In this document: positions 16,077 through 25,433 of the stretch, piece by piece
How positions within the stretch are numbered: position 1 is the stretch's first letter
Layout: each line of letters starts with the position of its first letter
Assembly: GCF_013404595.1 (NCBI RefSeq)
Contig: NZ_JABVAX010000012.1
Coordinates: 1 to 64,000, forward strand
Source of the DNA: Jannaschia marina
GTDB lineage: Bacteria > Pseudomonadota > Alphaproteobacteria > Rhodobacterales > Rhodobacteraceae
Direction: 5' to 3'
DNA: 64,000 nucleotides
Made by a program: the position numbers and the translations under genes
Notes under the pieces: model-generated
What the model saw: only the letters and a program-made list of their open reading frames with translations
The model's database searches: none
What the model was told of the DNA's origin: nothing

Positions 16077-16291
16077 TTGGGTCGCCCGATTCGCCTTGTT
16101 TTGCGCAGCATGGCGAAGGCCGATGGGCAAAGAAAGGCACCGGATAGGTCCGATTCGACCCTAAATTCGACGATTTGTCGCGGCGATGGCACGAAACCCT
16201 CGTGCAAAAGGACTATTTAGGTCAGCATTATTGACTTTATACTTCCGCGCACATCGTCTATGCGGGACATCTGATTTGGCAGGAGGGATTC

Positions 16292-17758
16292 ATGGCCGGC
16301 AACAAGATGCTCCAGTTCGTCACCGTCGACCGCCAGACGCCCGAGAAGCGCGAGGCGACCGATCGCAAGACGGACTTCGGAGAGATCTATCGCGAGTTTG
16401 CCGCCGAGCGGGCCGCCGAGCAGGCCGGCCGCTGCTCGCAATGCGGCGTGCCCTATTGCCAGACCCATTGCCCGCTGCACAACAACATCCCCGACTGGCT
16501 GCGCCTCGTGGCAGAAGGCCGGCTCGAGGAAGCCTACGAGGTCAGCCAGGCGACCAATACCTTCCCCGAGATCTGCGGCCGCATTTGCCCGCAGGATCGC
16601 CTGTGCGAGGGCAACTGCGTGATCGAGCAGTCGGGCCACGGCACCGTCACCATCGGCGCGGTCGAGAAGTACATCACCGACACCGCCTTCGAGAATGGCT
16701 GGGTGCCGTCGATCAAGCCGCGGCGCGAGCGCACGGAGAGCGTTGGCATCATCGGCGCGGGCCCCGGGGGGCTGGCGGCTGCGGATGTGCTGCGCCGGGC
16801 CGGCGTGCAGGTGACGGTCTATGACCGCTACGACCGCGCGGGCGGGCTGATGACCTACGGCATTCCCGGCTTCAAGCTGGAAAAGGATGTGGTCATGCGC
16901 CGCAACGACCAGCTGGCCGAGGGGGGCGTGACGTTCGTGCTGAACTGCGAGGTGGGTTCCGACATCACATTCGACGAGATCCGCGAGAAGCACGATGCCG
17001 TCATCGTCGCCACCGGCGTCTACAAGTCGCGCGAGCTCGACGGGGCGAACGCGGATGCGCGCGGCGTCGTGCGGGCCATCGACTATCTGACCGCGTCCAA
17101 CCGCAAGAGCTTCGGCGATGCGGTGCCCGAATTCGACGACGGCTCGCTCGATGCGGAAGGAAAGCGCGTCGTGGTGATCGGGGGTGGCGACACGGCGATG
17201 GATTGCGTGCGCACGGCGATCCGCCAGGGTGCGACCAGCGTGAAGTGCCTCTACCGGCGCGACCGCGCCAACATGCCCGGCTCCCAGCGCGAGGTGGCCA
17301 ACGCCGAGGAGGAGGGCGTCGAGTTCGTCTGGCTGACCGCGCCGGCGGGCTTCGAAGCGGGGCTGCAGGAGGCGATGGAGGGCGGCCCGGCCGTCACCGG
17401 CGTCAACGTGCAGAGGATGCGCCTGGGCGAGCCCGACGCGACCGGGCGGCAAAAGCCCGAGCTGATCGAGGGGGCCGACTACGTGGAGGAGGCGGATCTC
17501 GTCATCAAGGCGCTGGGCTTCGAGCCCGAGGCGCTGCCGACGCTCTGGTCCAAGCCCGAGCTGGAGGTGACTCGCTGGGGCACGATCAAGGCCGATTTCC
17601 GCACGCATGAGACGCCGCTCGAAGGTGTCTATGCCGTGGGTGACATCGTGCGCGGAGCCTCCCTCGTCGTCTGGGCGATCCGAGACGGGCGCGAGGCGGG
17701 CGAGGCGATCCTGGCGAAACTCGCCGGGGCCGATGTGCCCGTGATCGCTGCCGAGTAA
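16292..17758 (+). CDS. gltD: Glutamate synthase small subunit
   Basis: 488 residues, with AGGAGGGA upstream. The N-terminal iron-sulfur region has RCSQCGVPYCQTHCPLHNNI and CGRICPQDRLCEGNC. FAD is bound at VGIIGAGPGGLAAADVLRRA and NADPH at VVVIGGGDTAMDCVRTA. It passes NADPH electrons to GltB for glutamate formation from glutamine and 2-oxoglutarate. Its partner gltB is 1.2 kb downstream, after two other genes. The 215-base upstream gap contains TTGACT at 16231-16236, a possible -35 element. Confidence 0.95.
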   Translation: MAGNKMLQFVTVDRQTPEKREATDRKTDFGEIYREFAAERAAEQAGRCSQCGVPYCQTHCPLHNNIPDWLRLVAEGRLEEAYEVSQATNTFPEICGRICPQDRLCEGNCVIEQSGHGTVTIGAVEKYITDTAFENGWVPSIKPRRERTESVGIIGAGPGGLAAADVLRRAGVQVTVYDRYDRAGGLMTYGIPGFKLEKDVVMRRNDQLAEGGVTFVLNCEVGSDITFDEIREKHDAVIVATGVYKSRELDGANADARGVVRAIDYLTASNRKSFGDAVPEFDDGSLDAEGKRVVVIGGGDTAMDCVRTAIRQGATSVKCLYRRDRANMPGSQREVANAEEEGVEFVWLTAPAGFEAGLQEAMEGGPAVTGVNVQRMRLGEPDATGRQKPELIEGADYVEEADLVIKALGFEPEALPTLWSKPELEVTRWGTIKADFRTHETPLEGVYAVGDIVRGASLVVWAIRDGREAGEAILAKLAGADVPVIAAE

Positions 17759-17816
17759 GGGGCCCTGCCCCATCCCTGATCCCCGCCGAAACCGGCGACC
17801 CGACCCGAGAGGCCCC

Positions 17817-18524
17817 ATGGCTCCGACCGTTGACACCGTGCTGCAGGACGAGGACCTGATGCTGCGCTGGCTGCCCGGCAGCGCGCGGCGCATGGTCGTC
17901 GTCTTCACCGGCATGAGCGCGGGCTTCGGGGGCGCGCCGCTCGACGAGTTCGCCGGATCGGCCTCGCGCCGGGGCGAGAACAACGTGCTGTTCGTGACCG
18001 ACCGCCGGGCGAGCTGGTACGCGGCTCCGGGGCTCTGGCCCAAGGTCGTCCGGCTGGTGCGGTATCTGCGCAAGTCCGAGGGGATCGAGGAGATCGTGAC
18101 CCTGGGCACGTCGATGGGCGGCTACGGCGCGCTCCTCCTGCCGCGGGAGATGCGGGTGCGCCGGGCGATCGCCTTCTCGCCGCAGCTGACGCTCGACCGC
18201 ACGCTCACGGACGATACGCGCTGGCCCGACGTCATGGGCAAGTACGGCCAGATGCCCGCGCGCAACGTCGGCGAGACCTTCGGGGCGACGCGGACGCAGT
18301 ACTACCTGACCGCCGGGGGCGGCTGTGTCGAGGATGTGGAGCAATTGGGATTCGCGCCCGAGATCAAGCGCGTGCACCGCTGGGTTCTGCCCAAGAGCAA
18401 GCACAACCTCGCCGGGCGTCTCAAGGAACTGGGCCTGCTCTACGAGGTGATCGGTGCCGCCATCCGGGGCCGCAAGGCACGGGTCGAGACCCTCTATGCG
18501 CGTTATGCGAGGGCTATCGCATGA
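17817..18524 (+). CDS. Alpha/beta-hydrolase-fold protein
   Basis: 235 residues. The nucleophile elbow is LGTSMGGYGALLLP (GxSMGG) at about residue 100, preceded by a VVVFTGMSAGFGG strand and followed by a possible acid/His region near KSKHNLAGRL. No signal peptide is seen, so it is cytoplasmic. The substrate cannot be told. It lies inside the glt gene group and overlaps the next start by 4 bases (ATGA), so it is probably co-transcribed with gltB. Confidence 0.65.
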   Translation: MAPTVDTVLQDEDLMLRWLPGSARRMVVVFTGMSAGFGGAPLDEFAGSASRRGENNVLFVTDRRASWYAAPGLWPKVVRLVRYLRKSEGIEEIVTLGTSMGGYGALLLPREMRVRRAIAFSPQLTLDRTLTDDTRWPDVMGKYGQMPARNVGETFGATRTQYYLTAGGGCVEDVEQLGFAPEIKRVHRWVLPKSKHNLAGRLKELGLLYEVIGAAIRGRKARVETLYARYARAIA

Positions 18525-18982
18525 GCTGGGTCGACGTCTATCGCCGCGATGGTCGGCTGGAGGGTCGCTGCCTCTGCGGGGCGGTGCGCATCGAGGTGTC
18601 GGGCGCGCATCTCGCCGGCATCGGGGTCTGCCATTGCCTGATGTGCCAGCGCTGGACCGGCGGGCTCTACGGCGCGTTCGAGGCGGAGGCCGCGGCGGTC
18701 ACCGTGACCGGGCCGGTGACGCGCTATGCCTCGACCGACTGGTCCGAGCGTGCCTTCTGCACGACCTGCGGCAGCAGCCTCTGGCTGCGCAATACCGACA
18801 AGGCGGACCTGCCCTACGAGCTGATGCCGGGGCTCTTCGCCGGGGCGGCGGAGTTTCCGCTCCTCTCCGAAATCTATACCGACCGGCGACCGGCCTACCT
18901 GCCGCTTGCCGGAGATCACCGAACCAAGACCCGGGCCGAATACGAACGGGACAATCGTGCCATCGAGGGAGACGATCCATGA
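18521..18982 (+). CDS. GFA/CENP-V family zinc protein
   Basis: 153 residues. Zinc-binding cysteines are in GRCLCGAVRIEV, VCHCLMCQRWTGG and FCTTCGSSLWL, the standard pattern of the glutathione-dependent formaldehyde-activating (GFA) fold. Few members have proven activity, so the enzyme role is only possible. It is sandwiched between the hydrolase and gltB with 4-base overlaps on both sides, which points to a translationally coupled group. Confidence 0.85.
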   Translation: MSWVDVYRRDGRLEGRCLCGAVRIEVSGAHLAGIGVCHCLMCQRWTGGLYGAFEAEAAAVTVTGPVTRYASTDWSERAFCTTCGSSLWLRNTDKADLPYELMPGLFAGAAEFPLLSEIYTDRRPAYLPLAGDHRTKTRAEYERDNRAIEGDDP

Positions 18983-21900
18983 CGCATTACTTCAGCGATT
19001 GGGAACGCGACGAGCTGACCCGCCGTGCGGAGATCGCCGGACAGAGCCTCTACCACGAGGAGAGCGAGCACGCCTCCTGCGGCGTGGGCCTCGTCGTCGA
19101 CGTGTCGGGCAAGCGGTCGCGCAAGGTGGTTCAGGCGGGCATCGACGCGCTCAAGGCGATCTGGCACCGCGGCGCGGTGGATGCCGACGGCAAGACGGGT
19201 GACGGCGCGGGTATCCACGTGCAGATCCCGGTGGAGTTCTTCAAGGACCAGATCCGCCGCACCGGGCACGAGCCCCACGAGGGCAAGCGCATCGCCATCG
19301 GCCAGGTCTTCCTGCCGCGCAACGACTTCGGCGCGCAGGAAACATGCCGCACCATCGTCGAGACCGAAGTGCTGCGGATGGGTTACTACATCTACGGCTG
19401 GCGGCACGTGCCGGTGAACATCGAGTGCCTGGGCGAGAAGGCCAACGCGACCCGGCCCGAGATCGAGCAGATCCTGATCTCGAACGTGAAGGGCGTCGAC
19501 GAGGACACCTTCGAGCGCGAGCTCTACGTCATCCGTCGCCGGATCGAGAAGGCCGCCATCGCGGCGCAGATCAACGGGCTCTACCTCGCGTCGCTGTCGT
19601 GCCGGGGCGTGATCTACAAGGGGATGATGCTGGCCGAGCAGGTGGCGGAGTTCTATCCGGACCTGCAGGACGAGCGCTTCGAGAGCGCCTTCGCGATCTA
19701 CCACCAGCGTTATTCGACCAACACCTTCCCGCAGTGGTGGCTGGCGCAGCCTTTCCGGATGCTGGCGCACAACGGCGAGATCAACACGCTCAAGGGCAAC
19801 ATCAACTGGATGAAGTCCCACGAGATCCGCATGGCGTCCTCGACGTTCGGAGAGATGGCGGAGGACATCAAGCCGATCGTGCCGCAGGGCGCGTCGGATT
19901 CGGCGGCGCTCGACTCGGTCTTCGAGGTGATGGTGCGCGCGGGCCGCTCGGCCCCGATGGCGAAGACGATGCTGGTGCCGGAATCGTGGTCGCAGTCGGC
20001 GGTGGAACTGCCCGACGCCTGGCGCGACATGTACGCCTATTGCAACGCGGTGATGGAGCCGTGGGACGGGCCTGCCGCGCTCGCCATGACCGATGGCCGC
20101 TGGGTCTGCGCCGGTCTCGACCGCAACGGCCTGCGCCCGATGCGCTACACGCTGACGGGCGACGGCCTGCTGATCGCCGGGTCCGAGGCCGGGATGGTGC
20201 CGGTGGATGAGGCCACCTGCGTCGAGAAGGGCGCGCTCGGTCCCGGCCAGATGATCGCGGTGGACATGGAGAAGGGGAAGCTCTTCCACGACACGGCCAT
20301 CAAGGACAAGCTCGCCCGCGCGCTGCCCTTCGGCGACTGGGTCGAGAAGATCACCGACCTGGGCGACATCACCAAGGGCGTGGCCGAGACGGCCGTCCAC
20401 GCGGGTGCGGAGCTGCGCCGGCGGCAGGTGGCCGCGGGCTATTCGGTGGAAGAGCTGGAGCAGATCCTCGCGCCGATGGCCGAAGACGGGAAGGAGGCTC
20501 TGGCCTCGATGGGCGACGACACGCCCTCGGCCGTTCTCTCGGAGAAGTACCGCCCGCTCAGCCACTTCTTCCGGCAGGCGTTCAGCCAGGTGACGAACCC
20601 GCCCATCGACAGCCTGCGCGAATTCCGGGTGATGAGCCTGAAGACGCGCTTCGGCAACCTCAAGAACGTGCTCGATGAAGACGGCTCGCAGACCGAGATC
20701 CTCGAATTGCCCTCGCCTTTCGTCGGCAACGCACAGTTTCAGGCGATGTTCGAGCATTTCGAGGATTCGGTCACGACCATCGACTGCACCTTCCCCGCCG
20801 ATGCCTCCTACGGGGCCCTGAAGGAGGGGCTGGAACGCATCCGGGCCGAGGCGGAGGACGCGGTGCGTTCGGGCGCGGGGCATATCGTGCTGACCGATCG
20901 TCTGCAGGACGAAGACAAGGTCGCCATGCCGATGATCCTCGCTACTTCTGCGGTGCATTCGTGGCTGACGCGCAAGGGCCTGCGCACCTTCTGCTCCATC
21001 AACGTACGCGCGGCCGAGTGCATCGACCCGCATTACTTCGCCGTCCTCATCGGCTGCGGGGCGACGACCGTGAACGCCTATCTCGCGCAGGACAGCCTTG
21101 CCGACCGGATCGAGAAGGGCCTGCTCGATTGCTCCCTCGACGAGGCGGTCGAGCGTTATCGCAAGGCGATCGACGCGGGCCTTCTGAAGATCATGGCCAA
21201 GATGGGCATCTCGGTCATCTCCTCCTATCGCGGGGGCCTGAACTTCGAGGCCGTGGGCCTGTCCCGTGCGATGTGCGCCGAGTATTTCCCGGGGATGCTC
21301 AGCCGCATCTCGGGCATCGGCACCAATGGTATCCAGAAGAAGCTGGAGGCCGTCCACGCCGCCGCCTATCACGGCGCGTCGAACGTCCTGCCGATCGGGG
21401 GCTTCTACAAGGCGCGCCGCTCGGGCGAGAAGCACGCCTGGGAAGCGCAGACCATGCACATGCTGCAGGCGGCCTGCGACCGGGGGTCGTTCGAGCTTTG
21501 GAAGCAGTTCAGCCACGCGATGCAGTCGAACCCGCCGATCCACCTGCGCGATCTGCTGGCGATCAAGCCCAAGGGCGCGCCGATCCCGATCGAGGAGGTC
21601 GAGAGCATCACCTCGATCCGCAAGCGCTTCGTGACGCCGGGCATGTCGCTGGGGGCGCTCAGCCCCGAGGCGCACAAGCTGCTGAACGTCGCGATGAACC
21701 GGATCGGCGCGAAGTCCGACTCGGGCGAGGGTGGCGAGGATCCGGCGCATTTCGTGCCGGAGCCGAATGGCGACAACCCGTCGGCGAAGATCAAGCAGGT
21801 CGCATCCGGCCGCTTCGGTGTCACTGCCGAGTACCTGAACCACTGCGAGGAGCTTGAGATCAAGGTCGCGCAGGGCGCGAAGCCCGGCGAGGGCGGGCAG

Positions 21901-23517
21901 CTTCCGGGCATGAAGGTCACGGACCTGATCGCGCGGCTGCGGCACTCGACCAAGGGCGTGACGCTGATCTCGCCGCCGCCGCACCACGACATCTATTCGA
22001 TCGAGGACCTCGCGCAGCTGATCTACGACCTCAAGCAGATCAACCCGCGCTGCAAGGTGACGGTGAAGCTGGTGGCCTCGTCCGGTGTCGGCACGATTGC
22101 GGCGGGTGTCGCCAAGGCCAAGGCCGACGTCATCCTGATCTCGGGGCACAATGGCGGCACCGGGGCCAGCCCGGCGACCAGCATCAAGTATGCCGGTCTG
22201 CCGTGGGAGATGGGGCTCACCGAGGCGCATCAGGTTCTTGCCATGAACAACCTGCGCGAGCGGGTCACCCTGCGGACCGATGGCGGGCTGCGAACGGGCC
22301 GCGACATCGTCATGGCCGCGATGATGGGGGCCGAGGAGTACGGCATCGGCACCGCGGCGCTGATCGCGATGGGCTGCATCATGGTGCGTCAGTGCCAGTC
22401 GAACACCTGCCCCGTCGGCGTCTGCACGCAGGACGAGCGCCTGCGCGCGAAGTTCACCGGCACGGCGGACAAGGTGGTGAACCTCATCACCTTCTACGCG
22501 CAGGAGGTGCGCGAGATCCTGGCCGAGATCGGTGCGCGGTCGCTCGACGAGGTGATCGGACGGGCGGACCTGCTGACGCAGGTGTCGCGTGGCTCGGCCC
22601 ATCTCGATGATCTGGACCTCAACCCGCTTCTCATTACCGTCGACGGTGCCGACCGCATCACCTACGACCGCGAGAAGGCCCGCAATGCCGTGCCCGACAC
22701 GCTCGATGCGCAGATCGTGAAGGACGCCGCGCGGTTCCTGAACGACGGCGAGAAGATGCAGCTGCAATACGCGGTGCAGAACACGCACCGGACCGTCGGC
22801 ACGCGGATTTCGAGCCACGTCGTGAGCGCCTTCGGAATGCGCAATTCCCTGCAGCCCGATCACCTGACGGTCAAGCTCCAGGGCTCGGCCGGGCAGTCGC
22901 TCGGCGCGTTCCTCTCGCCGGGGTTGAAGCTCGAAGTGTCGGGCGACGCGAACGACTACGTGGGCAAGGGCCTCTCGGGCGGGATGATCGTGGTGCGGCC
23001 GGCAATGGCCTCGCCGCTCAAGGCCGACGAGAACACGATCATCGGCAATACGGTCCTCTACGGCGCGACCGACGGGCACCTCTTCGCCGCCGGCCGGGCG
23101 GGTGAGCGCTTCGCGGTCCGCAATTCCGGCGCGAAGGTGGTGATCGAGGGCTGCGGCTCGAACGGATGCGAGTACATGACCGGTGGTGTCGCTGTGATCC
23201 TCGGCCGGATCGGTGCCAACTTCGGGGCGGGCATGACGGGCGGCATGGCCTATCTCTACGACTCGGAGGGCCGTGCCGAGACGCTGATGAACATGGAGAC
23301 GCTGGTGACCTGCCCGGTGACCGTCGCCCATTGGGAGAGCCAGCTGCGCAACCTGATCGAGCGCCATGCCGCCGAGACGAACTCCAAGCTCGCGCAGAAG
23401 ATCCTCTCGGACTGGGAGCGCGAGAAAGCGCATTTCCTGCAGGTCTGCCCGAAGGAAATGCTCGTCCACCTGCCCGCGCCGCTTAGCGAGGAAGAAGGGG
23501 CGATCCCGGCGGAGTGA
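18979..23517 (+). CDS. gltB: Glutamate synthase large subunit
   Basis: 1512 residues from the ATG at 18979, which overlaps the GFA stop. Cys34 in EHASCGVGLVVDV is the expected N-terminal nucleophile after propeptide cleavage. Further on come the glutaminase domain (NGEINTLKGNINWM), the central and FMN-binding domains (SGEGGEDPAHF, GGTGASPATSIKYAGLPWE), the 3Fe-4S cysteines (CIMVRQCQSNTCPVGVC) and the C-terminal beta-helix (GGMIVVRP, GSNGCEYMTGG). It makes glutamate together with GltD. A strong terminator follows at 23528. Confidence 0.96.
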   Translation: MTHYFSDWERDELTRRAEIAGQSLYHEESEHASCGVGLVVDVSGKRSRKVVQAGIDALKAIWHRGAVDADGKTGDGAGIHVQIPVEFFKDQIRRTGHEPHEGKRIAIGQVFLPRNDFGAQETCRTIVETEVLRMGYYIYGWRHVPVNIECLGEKANATRPEIEQILISNVKGVDEDTFERELYVIRRRIEKAAIAAQINGLYLASLSCRGVIYKGMMLAEQVAEFYPDLQDERFESAFAIYHQRYSTNTFPQWWLAQPFRMLAHNGEINTLKGNINWMKSHEIRMASSTFGEMAEDIKPIVPQGASDSAALDSVFEVMVRAGRSAPMAKTMLVPESWSQSAVELPDAWRDMYAYCNAVMEPWDGPAALAMTDGRWVCAGLDRNGLRPMRYTLTGDGLLIAGSEAGMVPVDEATCVEKGALGPGQMIAVDMEKGKLFHDTAIKDKLARALPFGDWVEKITDLGDITKGVAETAVHAGAELRRRQVAAGYSVEELEQILAPMAEDGKEALASMGDDTPSAVLSEKYRPLSHFFRQAFSQVTNPPIDSLREFRVMSLKTRFGNLKNVLDEDGSQTEILELPSPFVGNAQFQAMFEHFEDSVTTIDCTFPADASYGALKEGLERIRAEAEDAVRSGAGHIVLTDRLQDEDKVAMPMILATSAVHSWLTRKGLRTFCSINVRAAECIDPHYFAVLIGCGATTVNAYLAQDSLADRIEKGLLDCSLDEAVERYRKAIDAGLLKIMAKMGISVISSYRGGLNFEAVGLSRAMCAEYFPGMLSRISGIGTNGIQKKLEAVHAAAYHGASNVLPIGGFYKARRSGEKHAWEAQTMHMLQAACDRGSFELWKQFSHAMQSNPPIHLRDLLAIKPKGAPIPIEEVESITSIRKRFVTPGMSLGALSPEAHKLLNVAMNRIGAKSDSGEGGEDPAHFVPEPNGDNPSAKIKQVASGRFGVTAEYLNHCEELEIKVAQGAKPGEGGQLPGMKVTDLIARLRHSTKGVTLISPPPHHDIYSIEDLAQLIYDLKQINPRCKVTVKLVASSGVGTIAAGVAKAKADVILISGHNGGTGASPATSIKYAGLPWEMGLTEAHQVLAMNNLRERVTLRTDGGLRTGRDIVMAAMMGAEEYGIGTAALIAMGCIMVRQCQSNTCPVGVCTQDERLRAKFTGTADKVVNLITFYAQEVREILAEIGARSLDEVIGRADLLTQVSRGSAHLDDLDLNPLLITVDGADRITYDREKARNAVPDTLDAQIVKDAARFLNDGEKMQLQYAVQNTHRTVGTRISSHVVSAFGMRNSLQPDHLTVKLQGSAGQSLGAFLSPGLKLEVSGDANDYVGKGLSGGMIVVRPAMASPLKADENTIIGNTVLYGATDGHLFAAGRAGERFAVRNSGAKVVIEGCGSNGCEYMTGGVAVILGRIGANFGAGMTGGMAYLYDSEGRAETLMNMETLVTCPVTVAHWESQLRNLIERHAAETNSKLAQKILSDWEREKAHFLQVCPKEMLVHLPAPLSEEEGAIPAE

Positions 23518-23527
23518 AACTGGGTAT

Positions 23528-23563
23528 TGCAGGGCCCTCGGTTGTGAGGGCCCTGCATTTTTT
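23528..23563 (+). terminator. Rho-independent terminator after gltB
   Basis: TGCAGGGCCCTC (23528-23539) and GAGGGCCCTGCA (23546-23557) form a perfect 12-base stem with loop GGTTGT, followed by six T (23558-23563). It ends the gltD-gltB group and also separates it from the small minus-strand gene. Confidence 0.93.
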
Positions 23564-23565
23564 GA

Positions 23566-23778
23566 CTAGCCAGATCGGAGTTCATGCGCCCGTTGGCGAG
23601 ATCCGATGTGGGTTTTCTCGGTAAGAACGTCCGCAATCCTAGCGGCATTGGTGCCAAATTTGGCCGCAATGAAGTATTGGGCGTCACCTGACCAGCGGAG
23701 AAGCCATACAAAGACTGCCTCTTCAAAGGTCAAGCTTGATCGCCTGACTCGTATATTGTTGAGTCGCGGATAAATCAT
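23566..23778 (-). CDS. Small helix-turn-helix-like protein, accessory
   Basis: 70 residues from the ATG at 23778, with AAAGGAA upstream. The segment FIAAKFGTNAARIADVLTEK looks like a DNA-binding helix-turn-helix (IAAxFGxNxxRIxxVL) of a type common in alphaproteobacterial prophage and island genes. The surrounding 23565-23950 stretch is visibly richer in A+T than its neighbours, suggesting recent acquisition. The target is unknown. It could also be a decaying remnant of a larger element, but the frame is intact. Confidence 0.6.
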   Translation of the reverse strand: MIYPRLNNIRVRRSSLTFEEAVFVWLLRWSGDAQYFIAAKFGTNAARIADVLTEKTHIGSRQRAHELRSG

Positions 23779-23995
23779 TCGAGTTCCTTTCGGTGATTTG
23801 GGCGGGGCAGCGGCAACTGCCTCGCCAACCTTGCCCGGAGATGGTTGGCGCGTGATTCATACCACACGATGTATGGTAAGAGCCGAGAGCATTGACCAAA
23901 TGTTGCGCCCTAAGCGCGCCAATGGTCTTCTGTCTATAGAAGCAACCTAATCAATTGAGCTTGACCCGATTAGCCCGGCCCGCTTGGTGAGGCGC

Positions 23996-24736
23996 ATGGC
24001 GAAGACCGCGAAGAAGAAGAGCCCGGCGAAACGGAAGACCGCGACGCGGAAGGATACGCGGCCGGGGCCTTTGCGCCGGCTTCTGCGATGGGTCTGGCGC
24101 GCGCTCTTCTGGGGTGTCGTCGCGGTCGTTCTCTGGGTGCTGGCCTATCGCTGGATCGACCCGCCGGTGACGCCCTACATGCTGTCGGAGCGGATGCGGC
24201 TGGGTGCGCTCGATCACGAATGGGTCGATCTCGACGATATGGTCCCGGTCATGGCGCGGGCGGCCGTGGCGGCAGAGGATGCGAACTTCTGCGCCCATTG
24301 GGGCTTCGACGTGACCGCGATCCGGGAGGCGATCGAGGCGGGCGGCACGCGGGGGGCCTCGACCATCAGCCAGCAGGTCGTCAAGAACGCCTTCCTCTGG
24401 CAAGGCCGCAGCTGGCCGCGCAAGGCGCTGGAGGCTGGGCTTACGCCGCTGATGGAGGCGCTCTGGCCCAAGCGGCGGGTGGTCGAGGTCTATCTGAACG
24501 TGGCCGAGTTCGACGAGGGCGTATTCGGCGTTCAGGCGGCGGCGCGGCGCTATTTTGGCGTCGACGCGGCGGACCTTTCAACGGGGCAGGCAGCGGCGCT
24601 GGCCTCGATCCTGCCGAACCCGAAGGTGCGGGATGCCGCGGCGCTCACACCCGCGCTGCAGCGCAAGGCCCGGCGGGTCCGCGACGGGGCGGCGACAATC
24701 CGTGCCGACGGCCGCGCCGCCTGCTTCGAGGATTGA
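23996..24736 (+). CDS. mtgA: Monofunctional peptidoglycan glycosyltransferase
   Basis: 246 residues from the ATG at 23996 (GGTGAGG upstream). A lysine-rich N-terminus is followed by one membrane segment (ALFWGVVAVVLWVLAY) and the GT51 domain, with catalytic AAEDANFCAHWGFD, GASTISQQVVKN and VYLNVAEFDEGVFGV. It polymerises lipid II into glycan strands and has no transpeptidase domain. The GST gene follows 31 bases downstream. Confidence 0.92.
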   Translation: MAKTAKKKSPAKRKTATRKDTRPGPLRRLLRWVWRALFWGVVAVVLWVLAYRWIDPPVTPYMLSERMRLGALDHEWVDLDDMVPVMARAAVAAEDANFCAHWGFDVTAIREAIEAGGTRGASTISQQVVKNAFLWQGRSWPRKALEAGLTPLMEALWPKRRVVEVYLNVAEFDEGVFGVQAAARRYFGVDAADLSTGQAAALASILPNPKVRDAAALTPALQRKARRVRDGAATIRADGRAACFED

Positions 24737-24767
24737 AATGCGTCTGCCGACGGGGCATTCCCGGAGC

Positions 24768-25433
24768 ATGATCCAGCTTTACCATTTCGCGCTTTCGCCC
24801 TTCTGCCGGAAGGTCCGCCTCGTGCTGGCCGAGAAGAAGATGGAGGTCGAGCTGATCGACGAGCGCTATTGGGAGGCGTCATCGGAGTTCCTGCGCCGGA
24901 ATGCCGCCGGCAAGGTGCCGGTGCTGCGGATCGACGGCCTGACGCTGGCCGACAGCGGGGCGATCTGCGAGTACCTCGAGGAGACGAACCTCGAGCCGCC
25001 GCTCCTGCCGAAGGATCCGGCGAAGCGCGCCGAGGTGCGGCGTCTGGTGGCGTGGTTCGACGATAAGTTCCACCACGAGGTGACGTCGAAGCTGGTCTAC
25101 GAGCGGGTCAACAAGAAGCTGACGCGGCAGGGCTATCCGGACGGCACGAACGTCAAGGACGGGGTCAAGTCGATCAAGTTCCACCTCGACTACATGGGCT
25201 GGCTGCTGGACCGGAACCGCTGGCTGGCCGGGCCGGACCTGACGCTCGCCGACTTTGCCGCGGCGGCGCATCTGTCCTGTCTCGACTATTCCTCGGACGT
25301 CGACTGGAACCGCAACGAGGCCGTCCACGACTGGTACTCGAAGATCAAGTCGCGGCCCGCCTTCCGATCGGTTCTGGCCGACGTGGTGCCGGGGTTCAGG
25401 CCGGCGAAGCACTACGCGGACCTCGACTTTTGA
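24768..25433 (+). CDS. Glutathione S-transferase family protein
   Basis: 221 residues from the ATG at 24768, chosen because members begin near [18 protein letters not shown]; an ATG at 24738 would add ten residues. The thioredoxin-like N-domain has [31 protein letters not shown] and [12 protein letters not shown], where the Asp-Ser pair binds glutathione. The C-domain is all-helical. The substrate is unknown. Its TGA overlaps the TTG start of queG. Confidence 0.88.
   Translation: MIQLYHFALSPFCRKVRLVLAEKKMEVELIDERYWEASSEFLRRNAAGKVPVLRIDGLTLADSGAICEYLEETNLEPPLLPKDPAKRAEVRRLVAWFDDKFHHEVTSKLVYERVNKKLTRQGYPDGTNVKDGVKSIKFHLDYMGWLLDRNRWLAGPDLTLADFAAAAHLSCLDYSSDVDWNRNEAVHDWYSKIKSRPAFRSVLADVVPGFRPAKHYADLDF

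Noticed and set aside
16231-16236. Promoter for gltD from TTGACT
   Set aside because: No convincing -10 at a proper distance; mentioned only in the gene entry.
18916-23469. A very long minus-strand open frame opposite gltB
   Set aside because: GC-rich codon bias leaves the opposite frame open. Its translation is arginine-rich without domains, and gltB on the plus strand is certain.
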